Positions 1 through 14,500 of a DNA stretch of 64,000 bases are shown piece by piece; position 1 is the first letter of the stretch; each line of letters begins with the position of its first letter. The position numbers were made by a program, and so were the translations under genes. The notes below the pieces were generated by a model. It ran no database searches. It worked only from the letters and a program-made list of their open reading frames with translations, and had not been told where the DNA came from. Source of the stretch: Beta vulgaris subsp. vulgaris (taxonomy: Eukaryota; Streptophyta; Magnoliopsida; Caryophyllales; Amaranthaceae); assembly GCF_026745355.1 (NCBI RefSeq), contig NC_079208.1:18345213-18409212 (forward strand), given 5' to 3'.

Positions 1-2538
1 TGGGAACAGCCAAAGTTTCTTTAGCCATTTGAACTTTGAAGGTTTGTATCAAGGACATACCTTTGTGTTTTTAGTTGTATGTGCACTCACTGCTACGATG
101 GTACCTAACATTCCTTTTCATAATTGAGTTTGAGTTGGCATGAACTCCAGGCATAATATGAACTTGATGTCTATCACTTTGAACACGTGAGCCTTGTTTA
201 TAACCTTCTCATAAGAAAATAAGTTCCTCTGTACATAATGATTTCTGAATTGATCACCGATCTGGACAATATGTGCTGGAAGTCTGGAACCTTCAGGTTA
301 CTGGAATCTTATCAAAAAGCCTTGGAATTCTTTAGTTGCTGCTTTGTAAACTAATCAAACCAAGGATCCATCGTGCACCATCGCACGGTCAGCCTCATGT
401 GCCATTTATATCACACAATACCCTAATGTTCTGTACACCGTGCTGTTTCACAAATCACTTCAATACTTCATGCACCTCTTGATACCTCAGCCACATACTC
501 AAGGTTCTGCAGGTGCCTTGATTGCGCTCTTAGGCTTCTGCAGCATGCCATTGCTGTATACAACGCGGAATTAAAACTCTCCTGCTCCGTTACAGAATGG
601 CCGGTTTGTAACATATTTTGAATTTGCCATCCCGCAAAATCCCGTTATGGAACGCCATAATAAAAATCACATACTTCTCGCCGCGTTGTTCGTTCCGTAA
701 CGCGAACTCGCCGCATTAGATAGCTTTTATCTATGTTACATCCGTTCTTTCCAGACATTAGCCAAAAAATATTTTATGATTTAATTATAAAGCCGATTAA
801 TCATGATATTCTGGTAGATTTGATTATATTATGTTGTAATAATGCTTCATAAACTAAAACAATGCAAATAAGGTTAGAAAGTATTAATGTGAAATCTTTT
901 AAAAAATTCACGCCGCATCGGCCGCAGAACATTCTATTCCCCCGTTACAAGCCGTTCCCGCGACAGCGCGACCGTTCCCGTTCCCGCGAACGCGTTTTTT
1001 TTCCATGGTATAAATGAGTACAATTCCTTCAATTGTTATCCTTTATTGTTGCCTCCTCGAAGCTTCTTTGGTGGTTGTTGATTTCCCATTGATGTTGTGA
1101 TCCATGATGGAAATTCTCACTGCCACCTTGCTCCATCACTTTGCCACCTTGCTCCATCACTTTTCCATGCATCACTATAGTTTGAGTAATTATCAGTCGT
1201 GCACTATGCTGGTCAAAGGACTATAGCTCGATCACCGAACCTAATGGTGTTGGCTAACTTGGCTTCATCATCCATAAGTGTTTCTTTGTTCCTCTTCTTG
1301 GCTCTTAACAAGTCTTGAATTATCAAGCTGTTTAGAAGGGAGATTGAGGGGCCTTTTGGTTCAATTAAGTGAAATGGAACGAGAACTGATGCTAGGGTGG
1401 TATAGAAAGAGAACCCAATAGCTAACTAGACATGTTTGGTTCAATCTTAGAATGAATTTAATATCCTTTTCCTAGTGTTTGGCTCGTGGAATAAATTCAT
1501 TGTAAGAAATAACTTTATCGTATATTACTATTTCTTAGATACTTATTTTATAATTATCTTTTCTTTTTCCTTCATAAATGCAGTATATTAAAAAGCATCA
1601 ATAAACTTTCAGAATGCTCATTCGCAAACTAAATGTCTGTAACACAACTGCCTAGGATCAAATCTCAAAGTTAGAGAGATATGGATGGTTTGTTCCCGAA
1701 TGGTTAGTTACTTTTCTTTGGAATAAGATTTTAGACTAGGGGATGCCATGGGTGTTTTTGCAGTCCCAATTCCATGTCTGCAAGTTTGAAGGTTTCGGGA
1801 GGAATAAGAAGAGTGAGTTTCTTTGATATCCTGCACCATTGTTGACTCTCGGAGTTTTGTGGCTGGAGAGGAGTGATATCCTGAAGTATGTCTCTGTGTC
1901 ATGAGTTTTTGTGGAAGAGACCTTTTTATCTCTTTTGTATTCTCTATTGTATTCTTTGCTGGTCTTTCTCTGTCTAATGTGGCATGCTTTGTGTTTTTTT
2001 GACTCCCGCTGAAGACTCTCGTTTCATCATCTCATGTTTTCTTAGTATTCTCTAACTCTGAAATTTATTGTGTTATGATCTTCTCCTTTCCTTTTGGTTT
2101 ACTGATGCATTTTCTTAATTTAATTACTAGGTAATGCTTATGAGTCTTTATCTATGTCATAGTTGGCTTAAAAAGTTATAAATAACTCTGCAGGCAAGAA
2201 AGGGAGCATGTGTAAGTATTGTGGCCTAAAGATAGGTGACTGCATTAAGCTCCCTTCGCCCTGCTTCCACCTTTTAAATTTAACTGCTACTGCTGGTTCA
2301 TAAGAAAGTATGTTTTGTGATACTTTGTTATCTGAAAAACTCCTTCCTCGAAAGTTGAATCTCAAATTCAGCTGAAAATGTTGATTGATAAGAGTATCAT
2401 ATATGTTTTCACTTTCTTCAGGACATTCATGTATTCATGAATACAAGTATACTGAATTACTGATTTATATGGAGTATGGACTAATGTTATCGGTCTCAAG
2501 CTCTTTAGTTGACGTTATTGCTGTTGTTATTCTTTCAG
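1..2538 (+). other. Upstream intron of the MED33 gene
   Basis: The first recognisable MED33 exon opens after an AG acceptor at 2537-2538 and encodes residues well inside the family's N-terminal third, so this stretch is read as part of the preceding intron. I searched it for the conserved N-terminal MED33 blocks and found none. It holds a GC-rich dispersed repeat at about 571-1004 and a 'TTTGGTTCA'-type sequence near 1355-1490 that may be an old MITE. The short ORFs here look like chance. Confidence 0.6.
571..1004. repeat. GC-rich dispersed repeat, copy 1 (MITE-like)
   Basis: This ~430-bp block matches 13413-13820 closely, with the same order of landmarks: a near-palindrome around GTTACAGAATGG, 'cccgttatggaacgccata', a central AT-rich section, and a terminal run of CCGTTCCCGCGA-type words ending in a T tract. 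Both copies lie in introns of the same gene. No coding capacity is seen and no target duplication could be fixed. It is probably a non-autonomous DNA transposon; the superfamily is uncertain. Confidence 0.65.
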
Positions 2539-5500
2539 GAGAGGAATCCTTGTGAGGGTCCTGTAGCTCGCCTTGACACGTGCTTGTGCATGTTACTATC
2601 CATCACACCTCTTGTGCTTATTAATCTAACTGAGGAAGAAAATAAGGAGTCTGAGTTTAGTCGAAAGGAGGATAAACAGTCTTCTAGAGGTCGTCGCCAT
2701 GAGTTGGTATCCAGTTTGCAGCAGTTAGGTGAATATGAGGGATTGTTGACTCCTCCTTCATCTGTTGCTCCCATTGCAAACCAGGCTGCTATAAAAGCTA
2801 TGATGTATCTTTCAGGCCTCAATATCAGCAGTGGATACCTTGATTCCGTCAGTGTCAGTGACGTACCAATTAACTGTGGTGAGTAATCCCTTTTCTCTTT
2901 GTTCTTGAAGCCACATATCTGTAATGTGATGTTCATGTGGCTAAGTGAGCAAGAATCTATTATGCCTAAGATTTAGTTCAATCTTTTATTGTATTCCTGA
3001 CAATGCAAATATCCTCAATGTGATTGTGCCATTGGAATTTCCATGTGTCAACCAGCTTTGAGGTATTCCCAGGACTCTTCTTCCCAGTATACAGTGCTGG
3101 CTGACACTCCTTTTTCATTCTTGACCATACTTCCTTAATGCTTTTTCGCACAGTAGCTGGAAGGACAAAAATTGTACTGGTGAGCATGCTCCAAAAGGGG
3201 ATTAACTTCGAATATGTGTTCTAGCTTTAAGACGAGTTGGATACTGACACTAACTATGTTTACGTTGACATATGTTTGATAAATGTTATCACATGCTAAT
3301 CCCGCTCCTATTCAAAAGGATAATCATTATTCTCTCCTTGTTATTATGTTTTCATTATGGTGTTTCTACCTGTTTTTCTACCTGTTTGACTTTCTCAGTT
3401 CTAATTTGGATTATTTCTACAAACAAGTGAGCCTTAGCTGTTGCTAATGTTTTTTTGGATTATCAATTTGATTTAAGTGAGCTACAAATGTGTATTTATT
3501 GGATTCTCATTTGTCTAGTGTGAAAACCTATTGTGTTGTCTGGCAGCTGGAAATATGCGCCATCTGATTGTTGACGCTTGCATTGCTAGAAATTTATTAG
3601 ACATCTCAGCATATGCCTGGCCTGGCTATGTCAATGCACGAGTCAACCAAATTCCCCGTGTATCTGGACAAGTTACTGGTTGGTCATCATTAATGAAAGG
3701 TTCCCCTCTTACATCTGCAATGATGAATGTTCTGGTTTCCAGTCCCGCTTCAAGGTACATTGCTATGTTTCATGTTCCTTTTAATTTTCGTGTGAGCTCT
3801 CTTTCATTAAATTTTAGTGGGGAAGGATTTGTGAAAAAATCGTATTGGCTGGAACTGTACTATTTGTAGAGTATGGAAAATGTCTGGCTTGTTTTCTATC
3901 TTGTAAATTGCTGTATTATTTCAAGACATTCCTTATATGAGCCTCCTCAAACTGTACTTATTGCTATTGATGCAATGATCCCTATAGGACGTGGTCAGCG
4001 GCGGATGTTTTCATTTGGACATTGTAGTGAACTTTTTGGTGACTGAATGTGGGATCACATGTAAATGATGTTTGTTTGTTCAAGTACTGTCTCCTTTTAC
4101 TCTCTTAATTGGAGTTCGTTTTTTTTGCTATCATGATGAGGTTCCATTCATCTCGAAAAAGGATTTGTGTGCTGATATCATTCTAGATTTTTTGAAAATA
4201 CCCAGTTACCTACAATCAGTATGATATACATACCCATTTTTACTCTTGATTTAGAGTGTGAGTAGAACTTTTTGAAGAGCCAACAAAGGCGATGTACAAG
4301 ATTGTACCAACTACCGAGGAATCAAACTAATGAGTCATACTATGAAACTCTGGGAACGGGTGATTGAGCAAAGACTTAGGAAACATGTAAAGATATCGGA
4401 GAACCAATTTGGATTTATGCCTGGAAGATCGACTATAGAGGCCATCCACCTCATAAGACAAACAATGGAACACTACCGTGATAGGAAGAAGGATCTACAT
4501 ATGGTTTTCATTGATTTGGAGAAGGCATATGATAGAGTACCAAGAGAAATACTTTGGTGGGCGTTGGCAAGGAAAGGTGTTCCACTGAAATATATAGATA
4601 TCATCAAGGATATGTATGAGGGGGCAACTACGAGTGTGCGGACTATGGTGGGGAGGACAGAATAGTTTCCTATTACGATCGGAGTGCATCAAGGTTCTGC
4701 ACTTAGTCCTTTCTCTTTGCTCTAGTCATGGACGAAATAACGAGGTCAGTTCAAGATGATATACCATGTGTATGATGTTTGCGGATGATATTGTGTTGAT
4801 TGATGAGACAAAGGAAGGTGTTGAGAGTAAGTTGGAATTGTGGAGGCATACATTAGAAGCCTGTGGTTTTAGATTGAGTAGAAGTAAGACGGAGTATATG
4901 GAGTACAAGTTCGGTGGGGTTACAAGCAGCGAGGCGGGGGCGGTCACTTTGGATAGCAAAGTGGTTCAAGGATCGAACGTCTTCGTTACTAGGATCCATT
5001 CTCCAAAAGGATGGAGAATGGATGGAGACGTGGCGCATAGAATTAACGGGGTTGGTTAAAGTGGAAAAGTGCCACCGGATTCCTTTGTGATTCCGGCATT
5101 CCCCAAAGATTGAAGGGAAAGTTCTACCGCATGCAATTAGGCTGCTTTGTTATATGGCACCGAATGTTGGGCGGTGAAACAATGCACGTTCATAAGATGA
5201 ACGTGGCGGAGATGCGTATGTTGCGGTGGATGTGTGGCCACACAAGGAAGGACCGATTAAGAAATGAAGTGATCCGGGAAAAAGTTGGAGTTGCATCCAT
5301 TGAAGAAAAGATGAGGGAGAATCGGTTAAGATGGTTTGGTCATGTGAAAAGGAGATCAGGAGATGCACCGTGAGAAAAATTGAAGAGGGAGGAGTAATCA
5401 AATTGTAAAGGGTAGGGGAAGACCAAGATGACTTGGCTGAGGGTAATTGAAAGTGATATGAGGTTACTTGGGATTAGAGAGGCATGACGTTGGATAGAAG

Positions 5501-8500
5501 TGGGTGAGGGGTAGTTCTATGTGGAGGAAGGGGTCTGATTACTGCATTTATTTGCTTTTCTCAATTGTGCTGGTATTAAAAACTTTTGCTGAAAACCTTT
5601 TCTAAACACTTTTTGGTGTAAACCTTGTTTTAAAAAAAAAAAACTTTTATCACTCTTGACGATGCCATCTCCTCTGGTCACGATTCCAGTTGACGATTCA
5701 TGTTAGCCGACCCCAATCACCTTGGGAATAAGGCTTAGTTGTCGTTGTTGTTGTTGTTGTTGTTGTTGCTTTTGCTTATATGTGCTCATGTTCCTTGCTT
5801 TCTTGGATTCTGACCAGTTGGCCGTTTAAGGATTTCTATTTACTTGATGCCTTATTTTAAAAAGTTCATCAGATGTCTGTACATTTTCTGCATTTATATT
5901 TTTGGGATGTCATGTCAAATATATTAATCATATTAATCTAAATCAGGCAAAAATCATCAAAGATGCCAGTCAAACAAATCAACAATTATCATATCAATCC
6001 TCTCCTACAATCAAGGGATATTGACTGTGTATATATTGTAAAACTAGGAAAGATACTTCTGTATATCTTTATAATTACAGCAATTATTCTAGCTACCCTC
6101 TCTTTGTATCACTATAAATATGTACCTCTTTTCTCAATAAAAATTATTAACACAGTAATCAAGTCTTATAAAATAGAGTCTTTCTATCCAAATCAAGTCG
6201 TCAGCTATATCCATATACTGCTAAAGAAAGTTATGCCATATAATAGAGAGGCTGTTTCCTTCAGATTGTTGATCTCAGAAGAGAGGCTTTCTGCTACTTC
6301 TCACTGATATACAGCTTCAACAGTTTATTGAGCCATTTCAAGTAGTTCATTATAATCTGGGGCCAAAAATTATGTTATCATCCTTTATCCTTGATCTGGA
6401 AAGGAGCCCTTTCTCTATGAGGTTCCTGAAAGTATGAAAAAAGACTAGAAAAAGAGAGAACCTTGTTTAACTTTGTTATGCTCCATGATGGTGTCCCCGT
6501 ATCCAAAAATTGCAAGTTTAGTGTGTCGGACACTCCGGTCCACACCCGTATCCAGTACTTGAACCCGTATTCTATCCATGTAACATAGCCTGCATCAATG
6601 TATCAAATCCTTGGTGCTTTAATAATTCCCCCTCGATTAGGGACTTGGAACTGAATTTTTCTTTCATTTAATTGGAAGCTTAGCAGAGGTAGAGAAAATA
6701 TATGAGATTGCAGTTGGTGGATCAGACGATGAGAAAATATGTGCTGCTACAGTTCTTTGTGGCTCCTCGGTAACCCGTGGTTGGAATGTGCAGGTATAGC
6801 TTCTATTCTTTGGAATTTTTATGTGCTCTTGACTGTTGTTTTATGTACATCCTAAATCTTTTGCTTTCTATAACCTTATCTGGCAGGAGCATACAGTCCT
6901 ATTTATTCTAAGGTTGCTGTCACCTCCGATGCCAGTGGATTATTCTGGAACTGAGAGTCATTTGATTAGTTACGGACCGTTTCTGAATGTTCTCCTTGTT
7001 GGAATAGCAACAGTTGACATTGTACAGATTTTTTCACTCCATGGTCTGGTAGGTTGAATTGGCTGAGTTATAGAAAATGATTTTGCTGAAATTTTACTGC
7101 CTGCATGCCAATATATAGTTTAAACACCTAAACATTGTTTTGAAATTTTATTGCAAATATTTTATTATAGTATTATACTGTAGACGTCCCATTATGAATG
7201 AGGATGTTGTCTTTCTAAATGTATCTTGCATACACTTACACATAACTAGTCACCGTTTATTTATAGTGTAAAGGATGGAAACAATAACTCATGCCCAACA
7301 TGTAAACTGAAAGGTGTCCTTTTATCCGTCGGATTGACTCGAAATTGAAACATGCTGGGTCTCGTGTCCAGAGGTTGTTGGCTAGACACCTAAATAATGT
7401 AATTGACCTGATCAGGAATTAACCTGAATCAGAGTTTACTCGACTCAAAACCAATCTGTTTTGCTAGGTTTTCTGGGAGGTGTTTGCATCCATATTGTGC
7501 TATCCCTAATTCCCAATTTCCAAGATCTGCTCTCTCATTTGCTCTTTGGTGTTGGATCTGGTATCTTACAAACTAATACACGCGACTTGGGCTACATTTC
7601 TTTTTATCCCCCCATACACCATTAAATTTAGAGAGCTAGGGTTTGAGTGATAAACCCTAGATCTGTCTGGAGGCGATATCTTCAAATCTCTCTTGTGATG
7701 TTGGGGGGTTTTGCTTGGGAGGTAAAGTTATGTGTGATTGTGGGAAAATTTTCGATCGCCGCGGCTCATCTCGTCGGCTATTCCTCCGGTGAATTTATCA
7801 AACAAAGAAAAAGATGAAACTGGAAAGTTGAATCTGTATCTTTACTGTTCCTTTCTTTATCATGTGCTTTTCAGATTTTCTTTTACTTAAAAAATAGAAC
7901 TTGGAGTGGGAACTAGGAAGGGAATACTGTTGAACTTAAAAGTCCCACATGAAATCAGCTGTATTCTTTAACTTTCTCTCTGCTTTTTTTTTTCTTTGTT
8001 AATCTGAACCATGTGGAAGAAATTGCTCACCAATTCCTGCTTTTGAGTTTTGATTTTTGTTATTCAAAGCTGGTTTTAACAGAAATATTTATCAGGAAAT
8101 CTTTTGGTTTGTCAAAATTATAATGAGATTATATGGAAAATTTAAAGAAACTGAGTATTATCTTTTTTTTATTAGTCATACCCATGTACCATGTCCAACT
8201 TTTGGATGATATTCTCATATCAAAATTCCACGCTGTACGTGTCGGGCATTCAGATAAATACGTGTGTCCTTGTACATAGATGATAAGCAATAAAGAATAG
8301 TGAAAAGATAGAAGGGTGTCATCATTTTACAAAGGGATGACTGGTCAGCTGCCCTCGAGATATCTTGAAGCAACTTATCGATATGACCAAGAAACATGTA
8401 GTACAACTCAGAAACTAAAAGTTGACTCCTGCTATACAAAAGCCTCAAAGAAAGGAACTTGAAACATTGATGAAGGGAAGCTATTCCCTCAAATATCCAT

Positions 8501-11500
8501 TGCTTTCTTTTCTTTCCAAGTGCATGACCAAATTCAAATGGTACCATCTTTCACGGTTAGCAAATCCTTTTTGCTCCTTAAGGATTTTTCTTCTGATAAT
8601 TAAAGTGACAGCTGGTTGAAGGATTATCAGGGATTGCGGATTCCCGTTCAAGAGTTTCATATTTGCTATATTAGGTCATGTATATGGCTGTAGAGCTGAC
8701 CATCGACATCTTTTTTACATAGGCCTACCTCTGAGTGCAGCTGTAAAGCAATAATTAAGCATGATTTAGTTACTGATACATTACAAATGAGACTTGCAGC
8801 ATGGAGGCCTTGTCTAAAGAAAGATGGATCACCTGGTTCAAGTCTCTTTTTGAGACACTTCAGGGCCACTTAGATTAGAGCCTTGAAATTTACCTCAGAA
8901 GTCAGAGCAAGTCGAGCTTGACTCCAGTCATATTTTGACCTATAAATGTTGAGTAGCTAACAAGTTTTATCATGTTAGCACTGTCCTAAAATTTAATCAA
9001 AATGAAGTTTTTTTTTTCTACGGTAGTTCGTGTTAAGACTTCCCATTATAGAATTCATTGGCTTCAAACAGTCAACTATGACTTCCCTGGGGCGCCAACC
9101 AGCCGAACCAATCCTGCATTAACTATCTAGTACTGACAAGAATAATAGATCGTGAATGTAGCGGAACCAAGACCGTAGTATAGGACAAAGCTCTGTTTTG
9201 TCACCAACCTGAAACTGCATGCCCAACTGGTATGATTCGTATGAACCTCTTTATCTATTGGAAATCTTATTTCACCAAACAAGTTGGGACATGATTTTCA
9301 GCTTTAGATATCAACCTAAAAGCTACAGTTGATGTAATGTCATTACTAGTTTCATAATCTTGCATGGCATCTAAATATCTAGTGCATGGCATCACTGGAG
9401 ATATGATACCCAAGTGACAAAGATTAGATTATGCTTGTACTTGATAATTTTATCAGAAATCATTTCTAGTATCATTTCTTGTATCATAGACAGGATCCAT
9501 GTAAAGTTACGATAGAATGGATGGAGTTAGAGGGGTGTACATTCAATGGTTAAATTCTGTAAGAATGAAGAATTATTAAGAGTTCCAGTCTTATGTATCT
9601 GATCAGATGATGATTGTCTCAGGTTCCACATCTTGCTGGAGCATTGATGCCCATTTGTGAGGTTTTTGGCTCTTGTTCACCAAAGATCTCATGGAGTCTT
9701 ACGACGGGAGAGGAAATAAATGCTCATGCAGTGTTCTCTAATGCATTTACTCTTCTCTTGAAGTTGTGGAGTTTTGATCATACTCCTATTGAGCAAACCA
9801 TGGGTGATGTGCCATCAGTGGCATCTCAGCTATGCCCAGAGTACCTTCTCTTAGTGAGGAACTCCCAGTTAGTATCACTAGGCAATGCAACAACAGATCA
9901 AAGTAGAGGCTCTAGATTTTCCAAGCTGCTAACTCTACCCTCTACTGAACCCATATTTATGGATTCTTTCCCCAAACTCAAATGCTGGTATAGACAGCAT
10001 CAGGCTTGCATTGCTTCCCCACTTTCTGGTCTTATGCCTGGAACCCCTGTCCATCAAATTGTTGAGGCTCTCTTGACTATGCTCTTCAAGAAAATGAATA
10101 GAGGCACAACTTCTGGAAGTAGCAGTTCGTCTGGTTCATCAATGGAAGAGGCAGTTCTACGTCTGCAGCTACCTGCATGGGATATTCTAGAAGCTCTTCC
10201 CTTTGTACTTGATGCGGCTTTAACGGCATGTGCCCATGATAAGTTGTCTCCACGTGACTTAGCCACAGGTTCGTAAGCTATCCCTAATAGTATTCTGTCT
10301 AATATCTGTATTTTGTGTGATCTCTTACTTAGCCACAGGTCAGTATGTTCTCTTCTTGACTGAATCGGGTCTTTAAGTGGATTTTTTGGGACCCAGGAAT
10401 AACTAAAAGAAGTCTGGTACTCTGGTGAATAGTGATTTGTTTCTCTTGTAGCGTACACCCTGAATCTTCGCTTAGTTACTTTTTTATTCTCTAATGAAGC
10501 CCTCCTGGGAGAAACTCGTTTCAAGTGGAGATTGAAAGAAGTTTCACGGTGTTTGACATGGAACCTTTTCAATAACCTTCTCCTGTACCTAAAGATTAGT
10601 TGGAACTTTAGACCCTGGGGAAAATTATTCTCCATCTTCTTCTTCCCCTTTTTATTCGGGAATGGGGAGATCTAGTATGTTGTTGCTCTGAGGAAGAGGC
10701 AAAGAGGGTATGCTTGGAGTTGACTCGCTTTAGCTCATGGAGACTACTTTGTCTGGAAATTGAATGTTTAAGAAAATTTGGTATTGAACTATTCCCATGG
10801 ATATCTTGATAAGTCGAAGAACATTGATGAGTTGTTCTTGTGATAAAAAATTGTGCTTTTCCTGGTATATGTTATGTGAATTCTGAGTCGGAGACCTAAG
10901 ATTACCTTGTATGGTGATGTTAGTGTTAATAGGCTCAAACTATGTGAGTCTAGCTGACTTGTTTTTGGTGGAATAGGTTGTTCTTGGTTCTTTTTCCTTT
11001 TTCTTTCATTTACTTTTTTTTAGGGGGAGGGGGGGGGGGGGACACTAATTTTCATTTTTGCAAGTTATGCGCACTTAGGCCATCAGAAAAGATACAAGGC
11101 ATGTGCACTTAGTTATTTTGACCTGCTTGCATGGCCGCATTTATCTATCTTGATTTTCTTAGGTTTTAGTTATTAGTAGTTAGGGTTTTCCCCCAAAGTT
11201 ACTTGGACTCAAGTACATGTGTCAGACAAGAATGCGCCCAAGTATCAAACTTTGCTATTTCATGATAAATTTCCATGTTTCTAGTACAAAATGAAGTCTG
11301 AAATGTCAACGCCTATGTTGGAGTTTTAAGGATTGCTCATGGATACTTGAGGTGAAATAAGGAGTCTGAGTCGCATTAAATGTATTCTGAATAAAGTCAT
11401 CTGCTAATTGGTTTTTATGCAATTCTTTTTCCCCTAATCTTCTAGAGGATTCCATTGTATTCCTGTTTAGTGGTCCTTCGGTTCACACAGGGAAATGAGC

Positions 11501-14500
11501 GGAAAGAAACCATTTCCCCTATAAATTAATAATGATTAGCTTTACCCATAAGTCTTTAACCCCATCCCTCTCTCATACATACTCACTTTCATAGACGCTG
11601 GCCAACAACCACTTCCCGAGTATGTTCACTTCAATTATTCATCGCTGCCATCACTTATTCCTCTTTCACTCATAACCGCAACCACGACCACATCTCTGGC
11701 TAATAGGACGACCTTCTCCTCCCCCTTATCTTATGCATCACCGCTGTATGTCCCTTCTCCTACCTTCATTACAGATGCACAATTATAGCCACAATGATCC
11801 TGGGACTTTGGTTGCTTAAACCAACTTCCATAGAGATTGATCTAGTGAGGGTGTACTATTTGAGGAAAGTGATATTTCGCTTCTACCTTATTGATTTTTA
11901 AAGTTGTGGTGGCTATGTGGGTTGTGGTTGTGAAACAGTGTTGTGATGCTGCTTATATGTGGAATGATTGTGTTTTATTTATTTATTTATTTGTTTATTT
12001 GTGGTATTGGTGTCAAGGCTATGTCACTGGATGAGGGATGGCGGTGGTTTTGGGCCTCATGGTGGTGGTTGGGATGTTAGGATGAAAATATTGCCAAGGT
12101 GATGGTTGGTGGCAGTGGTGCTGTGAAGGGGGATAATGGGGTTGTGAACATGTTGCTGGTAGTGTAGCCGGTTATAGTGGTTGATGCAGGTGGTGTCATT
12201 CTGGTGGATGGTGGCAGTTAGGGTGACTAGAATGTTGGTGAGAGTGTTGATGAGTTTGTATACCCGAGGGTGTGGTGGGGTAATCAAGATAGAGGAGTTT
12301 GGGGTATCTCCATTATAAAGATATGGGGAAAGGAATTAAAAAGAAATTGAACCAAACACAAAGAAACAGGATTCCCTTCCACTTTCTTGAAATCCTCTAA
12401 GTAAATGTCTGTTTCTATGTTATGCTCTTTTCAATGAAGGTTCCACATCTATTTTCAAGATAGTCCCAAGACTAAGGATTAAGGAAGGAAACAATGTGGA
12501 GCTACTTAGTCATCAACTGATGTAACCTCAGAAAGAAAGATACTTTTGAAAAACTTACTAGTTAAAGCAAGAAACAAATTTTATATAAGGGTAGGAAAAG
12601 TGGCCAAATGTAACAAGAAACGAGGAGCTTGTATAAATCTTGGACATGAATTGCACTGTGAACTTCAATATACGTTCGAGTAAAATCTTGTATTAGAATG
12701 AATATAAACAGACACCAAAAGCTGTAATGTTATATCCAAAATGACAAACATATTAAATTAATCAAACATGTATACTAGATATTCAAAAATAAATCTTAAG
12801 AAAGCTTACTTTTTGTTGTATCTTGGGACTGCTTTGTCATGATGCTAAACTAGTGCCTTGATAATTCTCAGCCTTATTAGGTTGCAGTGTTGCACTTACT
12901 TCCATTGTTTGGTTTATCATCAGATGGTGAAACTTGGGCTGGTCAATGTGTTTGGTGGACAAATGGGTTTGTTATTTGACTCGGGAGGCCCAGATGCACT
13001 TATGTTGACCATAAGAGTCATTTGGGTGTTGGATTTAGGATATTTAGTTAGATTATGGTGACTGTAGGCTCTGCTATGATATGCTTGGTTACTCGGGATT
13101 TATAAGGTACTGGGTTAGATCTGCTGGTGACCTAGGAGGCTGAATTGGTCGGAATCATGTAGCTAGTTGGGTTGTGGTCCAACAGGACCGTCTTTAATTA
13201 GACCTAATGTGAAATCTTTTCAGCAAATATTTCTCTGCAAATAGGCCGAGGAATTTTAAAATTTAATTTATTTGTGTAAAATTTTGCTCATTAGACAAAA
13301 TGCAAAACTTTGGCCACCATAGTATTTTAAGTACCCTGTTTTGAGATAACGATCTGTTCTTGCGGCATGGTAGTGGTCATTGACATAGGATGGGCACTTT
13401 AGAGCAGGGAATCCAAACTCTCCCGTTCAGTTACAGAACGGCCGTTCTGTAACGGATTTTGGAGTTGCCGTTCCGCGAAATCCCGTTACGGAACGCCATA
13501 GTAAAATTCACATACTTCTCGCCGTGTTGTCCGTTCTGTAACACGAACTCGCCGCGTTAGAATGCTTTTACCCCGTTACATCCGTTCTTTTCAAATATTG
13601 GCCAAATTCTTTTTATGATTTAATTATATAGTTGATGAAACATGATATTCTATTAGATTTGGTTATATTATGTTGTAATAATGCTTCATAAACTAAAAAA
13701 ATGCAAATAAGGTTGAAACATATTTATGTGAATTTTTTTAAAAAATTCACGCCTTCCCCATTACAAGCCGTTCCCGCGACAACGTAACCGTTCCCGTGAA
13801 CGCGACCGCTTTTTTTTCCCCCGCTTTAGAGACTTAAGAGTTAGTTTGTGGATTAGGTTGCTCTGTACCTTGAGGAGACAATTGGATCTTCTGAAATAGA
13901 GGGACTCTAATGCTCACCTGTGGGAAAGCATTGTCTTAATAGCTTCACAACTGGCTCTAGTTTTTGGTGCCTTCAGATTTTACTTGGACTGATTTGAGCT
14001 TGGCGCACTCTTTCCCATATTTCTAATACTATTGGTAGAGCCAAGCTGATCCGATTTGAACTTCACCATCACTTGGCTCAGTTTAATACTTCAATTTTAC
14101 CAACTTCTTGTTCAGGTTTGAGCTAATCTCAAAGTACATGGGTTAGTTTGAGCTTGGCATGAATGTTTGATTTTTTAGCCTGAGCTCGATTTGACTTATA
14201 AAAATAAAGTAGTGTTGTTGGTGGTGCTCAGCTCTATAGTAGTGTTTGACTTCCGCAAGGTATGCTATAAATCACCTTATCGAAGTATAATTTTTCTTAA
14301 CTTCACAAGCCCATGTATCAAATTCAACTGATTTGAGTTCAGCTCATTAAGTACATGAATTCTAATATAGAGTTTGCAATTGGCTCATTCACACGATGAG
14401 TTAAGACCAGCCAAACTTGTAGCAAGCCGAGTGCGAACTGTTCACAGGCCGCTGTGTTTGTGTCCTCCGGTGTACTTGAGGTGTAATGGCGATCTTGTGA

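Noticed and set aside
2509..2538. ATG at 2509 as a true gene start for the first MED33 exon
   Set aside because: The 30 nt encode a Leu/Phe run from the pyrimidine tract of a splice acceptor. Family homology begins right after AG at 2537-2538.
5963..6307. 114-aa ORF with a hydrophobic segment as a small membrane protein
   Set aside because: It overlaps a TATA box and AATAAA of a probable LTR inside an intron and has no domain.
10054..10635. 193-aa antisense ORF across a MED33 exon
   Set aside because: It is a shadow of the conserved exon 9623-10268, running into the intron.
11024..11041. Long G run as a G-quadruplex regulatory site
   Set aside because: It is a simple homopolymer in an intron with no spaced G tracts. 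A length artefact is as likely.
12057..12287. 76-aa His/Thr/Asn-rich antisense ORF
   Set aside because: It is the complement of a GGT-rich low-complexity intron stretch.
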